Source: Dipylidium caninum (taxonomy: Eukaryota > Platyhelminthes > Cestoda > Cyclophyllidea > Dipylidiidae). From it: a stretch of 64,000 nt of DNA. The notes under the pieces were generated by a model. It saw nothing but the letters and a program-made list of their open reading frames with translations. It was not told the DNA's origin and did not search any database. The translations under genes were made by a program, and so were the position numbers. Within the stretch, counting starts at the first letter, position 1, and each line of letters begins with the position of its first letter. Positions 49,401 through 62,380 of the stretch are shown one piece after another. The stretch spans positions 744,001-808,000 of the forward strand of contig QEYB01000715.1 of assembly GCA_017562135.1 (NCBI GenBank), read 5' to 3'.

Positions 49401-50630
49401 TAACACTTCTTTCAGGTAAGCCATTTTATGACCTTGAATCAGACATGTGCACCTCGGGGGAAACGGCGCGGACGTGACGGAACCAGATAGCAGGCTTTCG
49501 ACGTTATTTGGCGCCATACTGTTAAGACATTATCATAAAATAGAATTTGTGGGAGCGGCGGACAACTGGCAAGACCAGGTTGGCTTAATATTTTCATAAC
49601 AAAGAATTAAAAAGCATTCAACAAAGAAGACAACTTGCGCAAAATAGAATAATTCCCACAGCCTCAAAATGCATCAATAAATGAATTTATTAAAAAAGTC
49701 AGCGAAAATTGGCGTTGTAAAGTAAACGGAAGAAATCAACCCAATACACTAGGAACTACGTCATAAAGACTCAAGTTGCATGGCAACTCTTGTTAAGAAC
49801 TGCTCCTACACTGAGTGAAGATTTGGTTAAGAAAAAACTATCAGTTCGCGGATAGTAGTCAACGGAAGACAGTGAAACATTTCGAACCATTGGCTACTTC
49901 GTTAAAATCTAAATTAGTGGAATTATTGTTTGCTAATTCTTTACGGTGATAAAAAGCAGCACACAAGCAAGACGCCATATTGAAATCATATGAGATGGGA
50001 GAAGAAGGGCATTTAGTCACCTAAGGTAAATGAGGAACTCTTCCGATATAAATTGTAAATTACGCTATGGAAAACATCTGTGTAGACTCCAATCATTCAG
50101 TTTCGGTGCTAGGCTAGCTGGGTTGTAAATTTACACATATTTTGAGAGCCTTGGACAGCTCAGGGACAATAGCGCTGGAGGTTAATGTGACATGAAATTT
50201 TGTTTAATTCGGAGTATTTTGAGGACATGAATGATACATGCCAATTAAGGCACATGTTGGACCTTAGACCTGCACACATCGAAACACATCTTTTGGGAAT
50301 GAGGCAATCGGGACAAAGTTAACAGACTTACTAGGAGTTATTCGCTTACAAAAAAGAATTTATGTGCGCCTTCTCAGGGTTTTCCGAAAGCCATAAACTA
50401 ACGGTAAAGGATGGTATAAATTGTAATTTTCTTCACCATCACCTAGATGTTGTTTCTATCTTGATGGACTCTTTTAATTAATAATTTTTTAGTGCAGCAT
50501 GCACCGGCAATCTCAAAACGGTGTGATTCTCGGGGTAGGTTGCAAGCAGATGCTCCCTTTTAAGCGTCCATGTGCTGACTGACGAATATCCGTAAAAGAG
50601 CTAACGCACGCTTTTTCAACAGTCCAAAGT

Positions 50631-51890
50631 ATGGCGCGCGTCTTTGTTAGTACTTCTGATGAAGCCCTTAAGGATGCCGTATCTAAGGAAATTCATTCGG
50701 TATTACGCAAGACCATTTACGAAAAAAGAGACGTTTCCGTCGGATTGTCAGGTCAGCTTGTTTATTTACTTCAAGTTTGAGCATGGACTTTATATTTTCT
50801 GTAGTAATTTGCCTTGTTGAGACTACTGAAACTTATACGACTAAACTTTCTAGGAGGCTCCATGCCCGCACAGATTTCTCCCGGCTTAATTACGTTGAAA
50901 GATGTTGATTGGAGTCGTGTTCATTTCTTCTTCTGTGATGAAAGGGTTGTTCCATTTGAGGATCCCCAGTCAACTTTTGGAGTTTATCAACGGAACCTCT
51001 TTTCAAAACTTATTCCCTCTCCTGTTGTACATAAGATTGACCCTACCGCTGCGACAACAGAGGACGTAGCCAAACTTTATCAAAATGATATTCTGAACTT
51101 TTTTGGCCCTGAAAACGGATACCCTGTCTTTGACTTGCTCCTTTTGGGGATAGGTCCGGATGGACACACTTGTTCATTGTTCCCATGTCACAAAATTTTG
51201 GAGGTATTAACTTGTGCATTTAACTACTGGTTTAAAATTACGTGTATTAATATGGCATTTTCACTAGTGCTTGATACAAAATGACTCCGACTTTTTTTCT
51301 GTTTAGGAACCCATTTGATGCATCACCTCTTTGTTCACTACTTTTCTACTTTCACGATTCTTGGTTTTGATGCCTTACAGTTGGCTATGATATTTTTTCT
51401 TTGAAAGGTTGAGAATTTGCTTGTCGCTCCGATCACAGATAGCCCCAAGCCTCCACCAAATCGAGTTACCTTGACCCTACCTCTTATTAACAAAGCCAAC
51501 AAGGTGATGTTTATCGTCACTGGAGAAAATAAGGCGGATGTTATCAAAGTGAGCCTTCCCGTAGAGACACGATACAGCAACTTTTGCGATTATTTGGTCC
51601 AACTTTGTTTTTGGCACTCAATTTTAACACCAAACTCCTAAATCTGTCTTAGATGGACTAACTACCCGTTATTTTAGATGATACGCGCTAAGTTCGGCCA
51701 TAATCCTCCACTAAAACTATTAGAAACTTCCCCATGCAGTCATATATGGCATTAATTTTTCATTCTTTAGAAAATCATAGAGGATGACTACCCATCAGTG
51801 ATGTACCCCGCCAGTATGGTTCAGCCTCTTGCTGGGAAACCCTCATGGCATCTTGACGAGACTGCAGCCAAACTACTGAACGCTAGCTAG
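50631..51890 (+). CDS. PGLS: 6-phosphogluconolactonase, four exons
   Basis: Hydrolyses 6-phosphogluconolactone to 6-phosphogluconate, the second step of the oxidative pentose phosphate pathway, in the cytosol. Exons 50631-50751, 50854-51203, 51408-51548 and 51771-51890 join in phase (1, 0, 0) to give 243 aa, close to the human 258. Markers: VGLSGGSMPA (sugar-phosphate loop, split by intron 1); [56 protein letters not shown]; and a C-terminal [14 protein letters not shown]. All are hallmark segments of the NagB/RpiA-like PGL family and look intact. The ATG at 50631 is nine bases after an acceptor-like CAACAG. The gene is preceded by non-coding DNA, and convergent ABHD16 lies downstream. Confidence 0.95.
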
Positions 51891-52914
51891 TTTAGCCTAC
51901 AATATATCGGTTTAAAAAAATGCCTGCCGCAACCCATTCTGAAAGACCCCATATGATCTGTGTGCAATCAGTAGTATTTTCGATCAATACAACTCCGTTT
52001 ACCTACCTTTTTGTTTTCGACTGTGAACTTACATACAGGAGTCTATCGGACAGGGCCCACTCTATTCGGTGTATTCATCAAACTCTTATATTGCAAAACC
52101 TTTTTCTCTCGTAAATGGGGACGACAGTTTTCAAGAAACAATATTCAATTGAATTCATTTCGACACAACCAATTTGAAACCCACAACTTAGACTTTTAGT
52201 CAAAATGGTTTTTTGATTAAGAGTTAGATATGCAGCGATAACAGTAATTTTATCCTTTTCTGCTGTTCATAGAAAAGGAGTGACAGTAATAAACAAGATC
52301 GAATTTCCTTCAAATCCACAGGAACAAGGTGACGAGCTTACAAGGGTAGCATCAGGAAGTCTTTATAAGGGGAAGCCGAAGCCTTCGTCACTCTATCAAG
52401 TCACATTTTCCCAACCGTTGGTTTCCTCTCCTATATCCTCGAAACCGTTACTGGGGCTGCTATTCGACTCGGAGACGGTGTCGGTCCGAGGGGGACAGAG
52501 GATGAAAGACTCGGACCAAGGTTCCTGGAAGCTCGCCTGATCTAGGGTAGTACAGTGGCTGCCCTTCGCTTCCATAAAATATTTACTGGTCTATAAGGAA
52601 GTGTGTTGAATGTTTAGAACAGTGTGATTATTCAAAATTGTTACGGATAAAACTACTTTAGAAATGAGGTTTTAATAGTTCATTTATCCAAAAGTCGTAC
52701 AAAGTGGCCTAAGCATGAAAACCAAAATAGGATTGACCAAACATCTGGTTGACTTTGTTTTGTGGCCCCTTTTCAGTTTTAATAATCTTGCTACTATGAA
52801 AGGTCCCCCTGCGTTTAGTCACGAAGAAAAGAATAAGTTTAGAGACAATGGAGGCTTCTCTCAACGCCGTAAGAGTTTATGTAAAAAATAAGCCCGCTAG
52901 TTGGAGAGACTTAC
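51891..52914. other. Convergent intergenic region between PGLS and ABHD16
   Basis: No confident gene. An 86-residue open frame at 52280-52540 (+) has no recognised homology. The final coding exon of ABHD16, which should carry the catalytic His region, is expected on the minus strand here but I could not identify it. Confidence 0.4.
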
Positions 52915-55546
52915 GAGATATATAAGAACCGATCGTTTCATTGCATCACTGATGCCACTCTCTCCCAGGTGGGAAGGGAAGAGGATGGAATGGTTCACAT
53001 TCATTGTCAATCCGGAGGCATCATCCTCAGAATAATCGAAGCCTACCATCTTGCGGAACTCATTCTGCAAAATTGGGACCATCAGTTCATCCACTATACT
53101 GTGCCTCAACAAATATGACTCTGCGGGAAAAAGTAGTGAGTTGTAAGCATAAATGAACATAGGAAATTATATTTGGGATACGGCTTTTGAGGTTTGTGAA
53201 AAGATTCAGTTAAGTTTAGGCAAATCATGCTATTACGCAATAACGCTCATTTAAAGTGTGTATCTAAGAATTAGAATTCAGTATTTAGTCTAATAAGGCA
53301 AAGCGGGACAATAAATGACCATAAAAATACCGTTTACTTTCTATTTCGCAAATTATCCCATTTAACACCGCGCTGATGAGTAAATGCCACATGTCACAAT
53401 TGAGCACGACTGAAACCCTCGCTTAGATGTGACCAAATAGAGTTAATGCGATCGCATATGCACTCGAATGTATTTGCTTTTGCTGCTCAGAAAAGATAAG
53501 TACAATATTGAACAAGGATTTCTAAAACTGAATGAACTGACGTCCTGGGAGACACAAAATTGCGTATTTTGCGCATTTTAAGGCATTACTCATTGCAAAT
53601 GTTGCGGGACATGCATGCAGAGTAAAGGAGAAGTTAGAGAATTTATTTCTTAAATTTACCCTGCTCGGCCTTATCCATAGCGAGATACTCCCAAAGTACG
53701 GCCTCCGTGTCGTCATTAAAGAGATTAGGAAATCTAAAGGACATTTATAGACTTTAGACAATGGCTTCTACAGACAGTGGAAACCTTCATTTCCCCTATT
53801 TGAAGATGATTTCAAAAAAACCGCCTATAAAAATTGTGTGGCAAGAATATCCCTTCTAAAAAGAGCTGTTTAATTTAACTCACCGGTATTTCAGTAATTC
53901 GAAAAGCAAATAATTCCCACGATTTGATAGACGTTGTTCATTTGGACTAAAGTGAGAAAGCTTTATTCATATTTAGATCCTCTTGTCGGTTTAAAAAAAT
54001 GGGTTCTAAAGAATTTATTCCATTTTTATCCTTACACAGGAAATGCATTCGCGTAATGCATAAAAACATAAGTGGACAATTAAACTATTCCAAATCGCAA
54101 ACGAATAGTTAAGGCAGAGCAGATAACTATTTAACACCCTTTTTATTAAGGGGCATTAGGAAAAGGAGTATAGTGAAAGGATGGCTTACTTTGTGGATAT
54201 GATCTCGTCATTGCTCCGTCGTATAATTCTAATGGGACCCGGATACCTGAAAAGGAATAGAGCATGAAATCAAAGAACAAGGAATGGGCGATACACTGAT
54301 TTCGGGAAACATTATCAAATCTACCCGATTTTACTGAAGTTAATGTAAGGTAGTTACACGGTGCCTCTGATATGTAGTAACTTGCCTAATGATCTGTGAA
54401 ACAATATTCAAGTTGAAGAAATTTTGAACCAGAGCGACCGGGATTGAATCTGTAATTGCAAAGAATGCCCCCTTATAGTCATTTTCCCAATATTGAAGGC
54501 GCTTACTTAAAGGTAGTTGGAACTAACCTCCAATGAAAGGTATCGCATTTCTACTTAATTCATCGAGAGTGTCAAACGTTGCATCCAAAATCTAAATGTG
54601 AAGTAAAACACCATATGACGCTAGGGCACAGCTCCCTATCGTGTCTCTCTACAGGTCACAGTCTTGTCAATAAGTTCATCAAAAACATGATTTATCTAAT
54701 CGAGAGTGTGCATTGAAAGTAAGGTCACACGACTCTGACGTTTTTTACAATGTAAAAATGATAACCTACAAAAATTAGCGAAATAGGCATGAACAATAGA
54801 GAAAGGTTGATTGTTAAAGTGCAAACAACTCAAGACGAGGTCGCACCAGTCCTCCGATAGTGGGCAGATGCATCGCAGCCCAAGTGACGGAAAATCCACC
54901 GATAGACCATCCGAAAAGGCGTATGTCCGTTGGCTCGAACTGCAGTTGGTGGATGGCGAACAGCACCACCGCCTCCACAGCATTAGTCTCTTGTTCTGGG
55001 AATGGCATGCCCTATTGGAGACAAAACTCGCTTAATTGCACATGAGAAGTGCTTCCGTCTCGATATTAATAGGACAAATATAACATACGGGTGTACATTT
55101 ACATTATAACTGTAATAAAGACGAAAAAAAAAAAACGAAATCACACCCGAATGTTGTGTACTTCGATAAAGTCAGGAACACAGAAAGTGGGTTGAACGAA
55201 AGAGAAAGTGGAGTTAAAACCTAGAAAACGTGCACTAGACACACCATGCTGCTTCCGAATCCAGGGTGATTCCATGCAAGAACTGAAAGACCTGCCGAGA
55301 GAGGAACACCTGAAATACCAGTTTCAGCAAATCCCGCATTGCCTTCACAGCAGATGACCTCGGGTGAGAAAACACAAAAAAGGATTGAATTAAAAGTCTA
55401 TTAGAAGTCGTCACGACAGGTGGATGACAAAGTAGACTGCTTACTAAAGTCTTTCCTCTTCCCATTTCTTCACCACGTCGGTCGACGTAGAAGGCTTCCA
55501 CAAATAAGCCCTCACGGGTGATAAGGCCCACACGACGAGCATTGTA
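52915..55546 (-). CDS. ABHD16A: ABHD16-family alpha/beta hydrolase (phosphatidylserine lipase), 3' part
   Basis: Orthologue of ABHD16A/BAT5, a membrane-bound lipase that converts phosphatidylserine to lyso-PS. Nine minus-strand exons join in phase over 273 codons: 55546-55445, 55358-55310, 55282-55245, 55011-54847, 54591-54528, 54449-54386, 54246-54190, 53733-53660 and 53120-52915. Markers: FVEAFYVDRRGEEMGRGKTL; VICCEGNAGFAETG; VLAWNHPGFGSSM; MPFPEQETNAVEAVVLFAIH; and the nucleophile elbow FGWSIGGFSVTWAAM with catalytic Ser in G-W-S-I-G. ILDATFDTLDEL and RYPGPIRIIRRSNDEI (probable catalytic Asp) follow. ILFPSHLGESGISDAMKR lies near the C-terminus. The intron after 54386 appears to use a GC donor. 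The N-terminal exons and the terminal exon are not resolved; one likely upstream exon is at 57894-58007. Confidence 0.9.
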
Positions 55547-57893
55547 CTGTAGTGAAAAAACCTTTGAAATTATGTATTTGGAAGAGTGCTCATAATTCGA
55601 ACGTCAGGAAGAGAGATTATGCGTGCAGTGGTAGCAGAACTTACGTAGAGGAACTGACTAATCTGACTGGTGATGCCATTTACCTCATCCCATCATCAAA
55701 AGTATCCACATACGTTGTCATGTTGTTACGTGAATATCTCAATGAGTCAAATTAGGTTTAAGAAAAGGTGTTGTAAAGGTTTCAGAAAATTGTAATTTAT
55801 ATATTGCTAATAGTCACAAAGTTGAAAACATAAACAAACCTATAAAACATGGGCAAATAGAACAGTTTAGTTATGTATTTAAACCAAAAGCTACAAATTA
55901 CGTACAGGGCTCCATGCTGTGAATATGAGTAAAATTGCGTTCAAAGATGTTTCAAGAGAGTCGATTTTTAACTAAAACTCAAATAACTATGAAAATTTCA
56001 GACGGAACATACGAACTTAAGAACACGAAGGCAAGAAATGCCGTCTGCCCGTATATTTACGTTTAATACATTGGACTTGGCGAAGTGTGTGCAGGTACCA
56101 TAGAGAGAATTTAATGAGGTTTCATTCACATTCAAATAGCCGGAAAATATCTCAGTGTAAGAGGCAAAACGGATAGCTTTAGTGGGGTCAAAAGGAAGTC
56201 GCAATTACGTAGCTGCGTCAGCTAAGACAACAGAATGCCAAATACACCTATTAGAATGTAAATCCCGAATTTTTACATTAAACAGTGGTCAATTTGCTAA
56301 TAAAAACCATACCAGATAAGTTAAATACAACTAGATTTAACAAATAACTTAAACTAAAAAAATCAACCATTTTTAATCACACTGTATATTTCAAAAATGC
56401 ATGAAGGTCTAGTGACGGGCAGAAATAACAAAAACTCCATCTCGCTGTTCTACGCAATCAACGCCAGGATATTCGGGTAAGTAAATTTGCTCATATGGTT
56501 CGTTTGCAATATCGTTATCAAGTGCTAACAGAATCAGATGTCGGAATACACAAAAACGTAATAGTTCCATCTTAGGTAATGAAAAGGGGATATCCTAAAG
56601 CCGAGTTTCAACGGTAAAATAATATTAGAAAAAGATCAAATACCGATGTGCTGCTGTATATTTTAACTGATTTCCCACCACTAGTAGGATGCAGGACAGT
56701 TGCAACTGAAGATATGCTATATTTACACATGCTTCTAAAATACCGAAAAGGCTACACTGGAAAAAAAACAAGATATACTTAAGTGAAATAAACTGCACTC
56801 TAATGAACCACTAACCCACAGTTATACGCAAAACCTATCTCAAAATCATTTCCTCAAGTATGAAAATGACACGTAACTAGTTAAATAGGACCGAAAAGTC
56901 GGACTCAAGTCGACAGCAGTCCTCATCATCGGCAGCTATAGCAACTTTACATTATATCCATCCATGTTACAACTGTAAAAAGCGGACAAAGAAGGTTCGA
57001 AGATAAAACCCTCCAAAGCTTCGAAGATCAATCTTCAAGCATGATATTCGTGAAAAAGCCTACAAACATACTCTTTGTGAGAACAGATCGTTCATTGTAA
57101 ATTTAACTGTATAGAAATTCGCAATGCCATAAGCATTTCAAAAAAACGGAAAAATTTTCGCACTATTAGAAAACAGTTACTCGCCTATCACCCAATTTAC
57201 CTATTGGGAAGAATAAGTACAAATTAGCCGATTAAACAAATGTTTAAAAAGTGGCTAATACTCAGATAACCACCACCCACTTTTGCTCGCAGAGACTCCA
57301 ATGCCTTCAATCGAGGTTCCACTAAAAATTATGCAAAATTACGTTAAATTAACTGCAAAAACTATCAGGAAGTAGCGAGAGACCCACAATCCTATAAATT
57401 AAAATGAAATTCACATTTGTCCGAGAGATAAACTCCTTTGTAACAAAATGCATCTCACAGCTGGTAGAAATAAATGCCTGCGAAGTGCCTATTTAGACAA
57501 AAATTCTTACCATCTCAGAATTACAAGTGAGATCTCAAATGATTAATTACGATTTCTTAAAATCAATTCTGTGTTAGAATATTAAGAGATTCTAAACGTA
57601 TACCTCAAAGATACTACTAAACTAGCGAAACTAACACAATTCGAGAACATTTGTTCTTGTAAAAAATCCATGAACTACCATTACGGCGAAGGAAACGTGA
57701 ATAGTTAAAACCGATGAATAATTAGTTGTGTATTAATGGATAATTTCTTAACGTACGAGCCCAAGAATTGAACACTTCCAAGCAACCGGGATACACCATT
57801 CTCACGCCAACAGTACTAGCCAGACACCATCTAGAGTAATTAAATAATAGAAAGGAAAAATTTTATACACGGTGTGGTTATGGAGTGACCTAC
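55547..57893. other. Probable ABHD16 intronic region with possible extra exons
   Basis: Two minus-strand stretches have exon-like borders but unclear membership. One, at about 56409-56489, reads LPEYPGVDCVEQRDGVFVIS and runs to a TAG. The other, at about 56646-56705, lies between a TTCAG acceptor and a GTATTT donor and can read ATVLHPTSGGKSVKIYSSTS. Neither matches a family I recognise. The rest is AT-rich and closed. Confidence 0.3.
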
Positions 57894-58007
57894 AGCAATG
57901 ACGATGATAAAGAAAAGGATTTGCCATGTTCGGACTGCATAGATATACGCTCAAAACGCAAACTTGGATCCAATTCGCGAACGTCAAATTGTGCTGGCCA
58001 TGGATAT
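57894..58007 (-). CDS. ABHD16A: Likely upstream coding exon of ABHD16
   Basis: Between an acceptor (GGCTTTAG) and a GTAGGT donor, the minus strand reads YPWPAQFDVRELDPSLRFER, resembling the human ABHD16A segment with SWPVDFHWEEP that precedes the hydrolase core. Length 114 nt, starting in phase 1 and ending in phase 2. The exons that should connect it to 55546 were not found, so the assignment is tentative. Confidence 0.45.
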
Positions 58008-59034
58008 CTAAAGCCATAAAGTGTCAAAGTATTCTAGAATATGCATATCAAATGAAGTAGGTATACAATAAGGTTGTCGCTCAAGTGGTCCTCTGCACTC
58101 AGATATGTTATCACAAATTGATTATAATAAGGATTCATAAGACGAGCGAACCCTAAATATTTTTCAACAAATGTCAATGATTCTCCTCACCTCTGAGAAC
58201 GAAAAGTGAAAAATATGTAACAGTAAACGTACAACTCAGCTTCACATAGAAATAAAAATTGGTCCATTGGAAAACTGCAGGATGCATTATAAATGTTTAT
58301 TTACGATTAGGAATTGTAAATGGAAGCCAAAGCAACGCACTCCATTTCGCAAAGTTAATGAGCTTATTTGATAATTTAATCACAAAAGAAAGCATTCCTT
58401 CAAAAATACCCGCACGATAAGGTTCAGCCTAGGGAAAAGGTTAGCCAAATGTAACTTACGGGAGTTCTGAAACCTGTTGGAACACTTATCAATTCCGGAC
58501 CCATGATCATAAATATAATCTTCCGTATAAGATATTGAGCGGAGCACATTACGAAGTAAAATAAACTGGGGTTTCAATAGCTGACTGTAAAGGAAATTTT
58601 GGATTAATCTATCAAATAGTACAAACAAAGACATCATGAAATTACGAAAACTTGTCTTGTGCTTAGTGTCAAGTAAGAACTGGGTTTTGGAATACAATAA
58701 AATGGCAAAAAGACAGCAAGCCTGAAAACTGACTAGCGCGGAAGGATCACAAGACCATTAGAATATGACGTGCAGAAACTGAAAGGTATGCGCAGTCGAG
58801 ACACCATAATTTAGTCATTTTAAAGGGAGGACAACAGCAAAGTAGACAAACACGAAAGTACCAACCGAGGCACATTAACCACAGAGGGCTACAAGAGAAA
58901 GGTAATCGCAAGTATCTGCAAGCCGATTGGTCAATGCCAAAATCTGAAATAGTGTAGCAAAATAGATGTTAACTAAAAGTGGCCAAATAAAAAACATAAA
59001 TAACACAAATTCGATTGTTAAATCAATAATATGA
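58008..59034. other. Upstream of ABHD16, possible N-terminal exon
   Basis: On the minus strand, roughly 58575-58468 lies between a CCCCAG acceptor and a GTAAGT donor and can read FYFVMCSAQYLIRKIIFMIM followed by GPELISVPTGFRTP. This is a hydrophobic segment that could be the membrane-anchored N-terminus of ABHD16. The minus-strand frame at 58875-59057 is also hydrophobic. Neither is firmly assigned. Confidence 0.3.
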
Positions 59035-59514
59035 GAGATCAGTTGATGCCAAGCCAAATTGGGTTACTGTGTTTTAAATGACACTTGCCTGAAAACACCC
59101 ACTTTTGACATCAATCTGCCACTGCTGCAGGACCAAAACGCATACACGACTACAGATGACGTCAGTGATGCTAATTAAGCCACTGCGCAAACTGTCAGGA
59201 AAGAGGCATCTGCACATCCAACTGTGTAGTACGAAAGCCAACTAAATTGTAGGCGGGTTAGACGAGTCGCGGTTTGGTGGTAGAGACGCGGATCTACTCA
59301 ATGTGGAATAGCAAGCAGCGTGCCAATGTGGAGGCTTGTAACTTTAGCAATCGTTGTAACGAGAAGAGCAGTCTGTCACATACGAGTGTCACATGTTGAA
59401 ATCACTAAATTGAATGCTACAAGTCTGGTGAGTTTGGACCAAATGACATTTCCTGAAACTGATCAGGAAACGTGTTGTGTGGCGATAAGTGGTGCGGTGT
59501 TTTAGGATGATAAA
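59035..59514 (+). repeat. Dispersed direct repeat, copy 2
   Basis: Same-orientation copy of 34472-34957. The last ~170 bp (about 59345-59505) appears identical to copy 1, ending at the same GTGTTTTAG where both diverge. The left half differs by small indels and a short unique segment at about 59262-59299 (GTTTGGTGGTAGAGACGC). The near identity over 24 kb suggests recent movement or gene conversion. Confidence 0.75.
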
Positions 59515-60489
59515 CTATTGTGCACTCGTTTACTAGCAACCAATGAGTGAAGAAAAATGGACAATATTGCAATTGTGCTGATTTCATCGCCTTAAAGATC
59601 TCTGGTAAATGTTCATTTTTACAAGTTTTGTAGGAATTAATTGCTTAAGACTATCTTATAGGTGATTGAAACAAGCTTCTCGTAATTTATCCCGGCTCTT
59701 TTTGTGGAGAGCCACGCATACACGCTTAGACAAAAACAAGTGACACTTATGTTTCCAACATTATAGATACTTTTGTCGAATTGTTTATTTCTTTTGAATA
59801 AGAAATGTTCACTTAGTCTGCCTGATTGTCTGAAGCATGAATACCGTAATATGTAACTCTAATATCAGTTATTTAAAATCCAATTCTACCAAGTGAATGC
59901 GCTTTTTCTTATCCGCGATAAATTTTACTACATATTTTGCACATTTTCAAAATCCTCATTGATAAGTTTCAACTATCTCATAACTTGTTTTGTGTCCCTG
60001 CAACGTAAGTTAATTATCAATAGTCTTGCCCTTTTTGAGGAGAATATATCTTGTGAATGACTGACCTATGATTTTGTTTCTTTAACAGTACCATTTGTTA
60101 TCATCAGATGTTACCGCCGCAGAAATCAAATTGTGCCTCGGGTGTCTCTATAGTCTCTTTGTCCCTGCGCTGCGGGAGCGTAGCCTACTCCATATTTCTG
60201 TTTTTTACTTTATATACTCCTTTGACCACATTTTTATGCTTTCTTCGCGGCATATACTTTTAACACCTTGGTTTGCATGTGGTTGTTTTCTTTTTGTAGT
60301 TGATATTGAACCGCTAAATACATTTTAAAGGAACCCAAAATATTTCGTATATACCTCTCGGTCTTTTGTCTTTTGGATTAAATGGTTTCTAAAGTAAGTT
60401 GGTTTTGTCTGATTCATTTCTACCTCCATGCTCTAATAAGCTGAATTTCCTGCTTCTTCGTCATCTTATGTGTTCTAATTCCTTTATAT
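59515..60489. other. Region upstream of the Ig-domain gene
   Basis: T-rich DNA. A frame at 60095-60328 (+) follows a good acceptor (TTCTTTAACAG) and starts LLSSDVTAAEIKLCLGCLYS. It could be an upstream exon of the Ig-superfamily gene or chance. Otherwise nothing. Confidence 0.35.
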
Positions 60490-62380
60490 ATGCGTACGGA
60501 ATGGGATAATTCTACCGCACCCATTACAAACTTTTCACACTCTTGCCGGAAATTATCTCACTTAAACTGCTTTTCGTTCATTCAGGCCGTGGTCTCTTTA
60601 TGCATATGCTTAATCGCACTGCCTGCTTCCCTGGGATTCAGTCATTCCGTCAAAGTCAACGAAAGCATCACTCTCGTTCCGTGTCCTATTCCTAAGGTTA
60701 TGGAATTGTTAAAGTCTCGATGGGACTGGTATCGTGACAAAGAACTTATTACTCCTAATACTTCGGAATACTTGAAATTGCGCCAACACAACGGGTCGCT
60801 CACTGTTACTGTTCGTATTGACGATGTTGATCATGTATACGGATGCCAGGGTTTTGCCATCTTAAGGAACGAAACTGAAATCAACGGCCAATTTTTTTAT
60901 CATATCATATCGCCTATTAGTAAGTAGTTAATATGAAATTGACATTCTTCTCAACGTTCTGCTATCCATGTCTTATGCTGTCATGTAATTTACTTTTGGA
61001 TCTTAATATCAGGTAACATAGTGTTTTAAAAGATTTTCCGTTCCTTGATGGTTTTATTCAAGCTGTACTGCAATTGAAATATCTGAATGTGCCTAAATTA
61101 CTTTAAGTTATTGTTATTGATCCTCACTTTGGCATCAAACAATTTGGAATATCATATTATATTTCATTTCCCGTTGTTTATTGTCCTGTGAACTATGTCA
61201 TTTTTGTAATAAATTATTAATAATCGTTCTTTATTACTGTTGTTGCCAGTTAAATTGAGTGCTACATTGCGGTTTTTATTAAAAAATTTTTTTCAGTTCC
61301 TGCATTTCTTGAACACAATCTTAAAAATGAGAATGTTGCATGGGGCGAAATGTATCATATTCCTTGTAACGCAGGCGGGATTCAATCAACCTTAGAAATC
61401 AAAGTAAATGGTGAAGTAAGTATTCTTGAATAAGTTTCTTGACAATATAGGCTCAGCAATTGTGGCAACTGTTAACTTATAAGTTGAGAATTCTCTCATT
61501 ACAAATAAAGCTTGTCCAATAGATAATCGAGTAGGGTGTCGCAATTTAATTATTCGCTTATGAATAACTATAACTTTTTTTGCCTTTCGAACAATGATTA
61601 TTTTTAACATCAGTCGAAATTTTGTGTCCTTATTTCGCTGTTTTCGTTTGCTTAACTTCCGAAGTTACAGTCTACTGTATTATGATGTAAATTATGACCT
61701 AGTTTAAGATAGCTGTTGCCATATCTGCATTATTTCCGTGACCATTCGCGCCTAGTTGTCTTTGGACGACAGACTGTTTTTCTTTGTCAAATGGGTGGGA
61801 AATCCTCGCTTCTCTTCGTTCAACCGTACCGTGAACTTTGTAGTCGTGGAAAATTGTGTCATAATGTTTATTTTAAAGTCCGTTGTGTTGAGTGTATTGG
61901 ATATCCACGTTGTCAAGAATTTGGTTTATGTAGCCAATTATTACTGATTTGCTTGTAATAACTTCAAAATAAGCCTTTTTGTTTTCAATGCTGGGGGAGC
62001 TCAAGGCTAATATGAAACCTCGTTGTCCTAGTTAAAATCGAGGACTCCTTTTAGCTGCCAACTTTGTGAGTGAATCGACTATTATTTTGCTTGAAAATAA
62101 ATGTAAGACACCAAAATGATCAACGACTAATTACCTTAACTGAGGCGTATGATGCCTACAGCTCCACCGTTTACCAGCCTTACTATCAATTTGGAAAATT
62201 TACAATAATTCTTGTACTATTCGTCATATTTATGGGGACAAATGGACTTTCTGTTCTGTTATTTATTGAAGGTTTCGCGCAAGAGACGGTTGACAATTTT
62301 CAATGACACCTTGATTGAATGCCGCGCATTCAATACTGCCGGGGAGGAGAAGGCGTCTGCTTTTTTGAGCGTTAAGCCTG
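60490..62380 (+). CDS. Immunoglobulin-superfamily protein, partial exon set
   Basis: Exon 60490-60919 (start uncertain; an acceptor TTCATTCAG also lies at about 60585) gives a hydrophobic signal-like stretch (VVSLCICLIALPASLG). An Ig fold follows: Cys in TLVPCPIP, Trp in WDWYRDKEL, then SLTVTVRIDDVDHVYGCQGF with the second Cys. Exon 61297-61415 starts a second Ig domain (WGEMYHIPCNAGG). An exon from 61756 continues (VKWVGNPRFSSFNRTV). Exon 62272-62380 closes an Ig domain (LIECRAFNTAGEEKASAFLS), ending at a GTTAGT donor. Between them, 62003-62100 may include a short exon reading ANFVSESTIILLENK. It is likely a secreted or cell-surface adhesion or receptor molecule; the family member is not identified. 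A downstream exon at about 63413-63450 (TQDEGRLDFNGDR before GTAAGT) may belong, so the gene may run past the window. Confidence 0.6.

Larger units (their letters stand above)
44003..50630. other. Long intergenic stretch with microsatellites
   Basis: No gene supported over about 6.6 kb. The first ~400 bp is T-rich and likely includes the ACSL 3' UTR. The region holds the trinucleotide/hexanucleotide array at 45963-46033, a CA array near 46440 and a CpG-rich, alternating purine-pyrimidine patch at about 48860-49010. Several frames stay open for 90-155 codons (44511-44825 +, 44734-45153 +, 46584-47012 -, 47238-47729 -, 48204-48671 +). They overlap each other on both strands and show no domain I know. 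The last is the longest and ends in an acidic segment (VVEVMEERSTSALDLETLNY). From 49050 to 50600 the DNA is AT-rich and closed in all frames. Confidence 0.5.
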
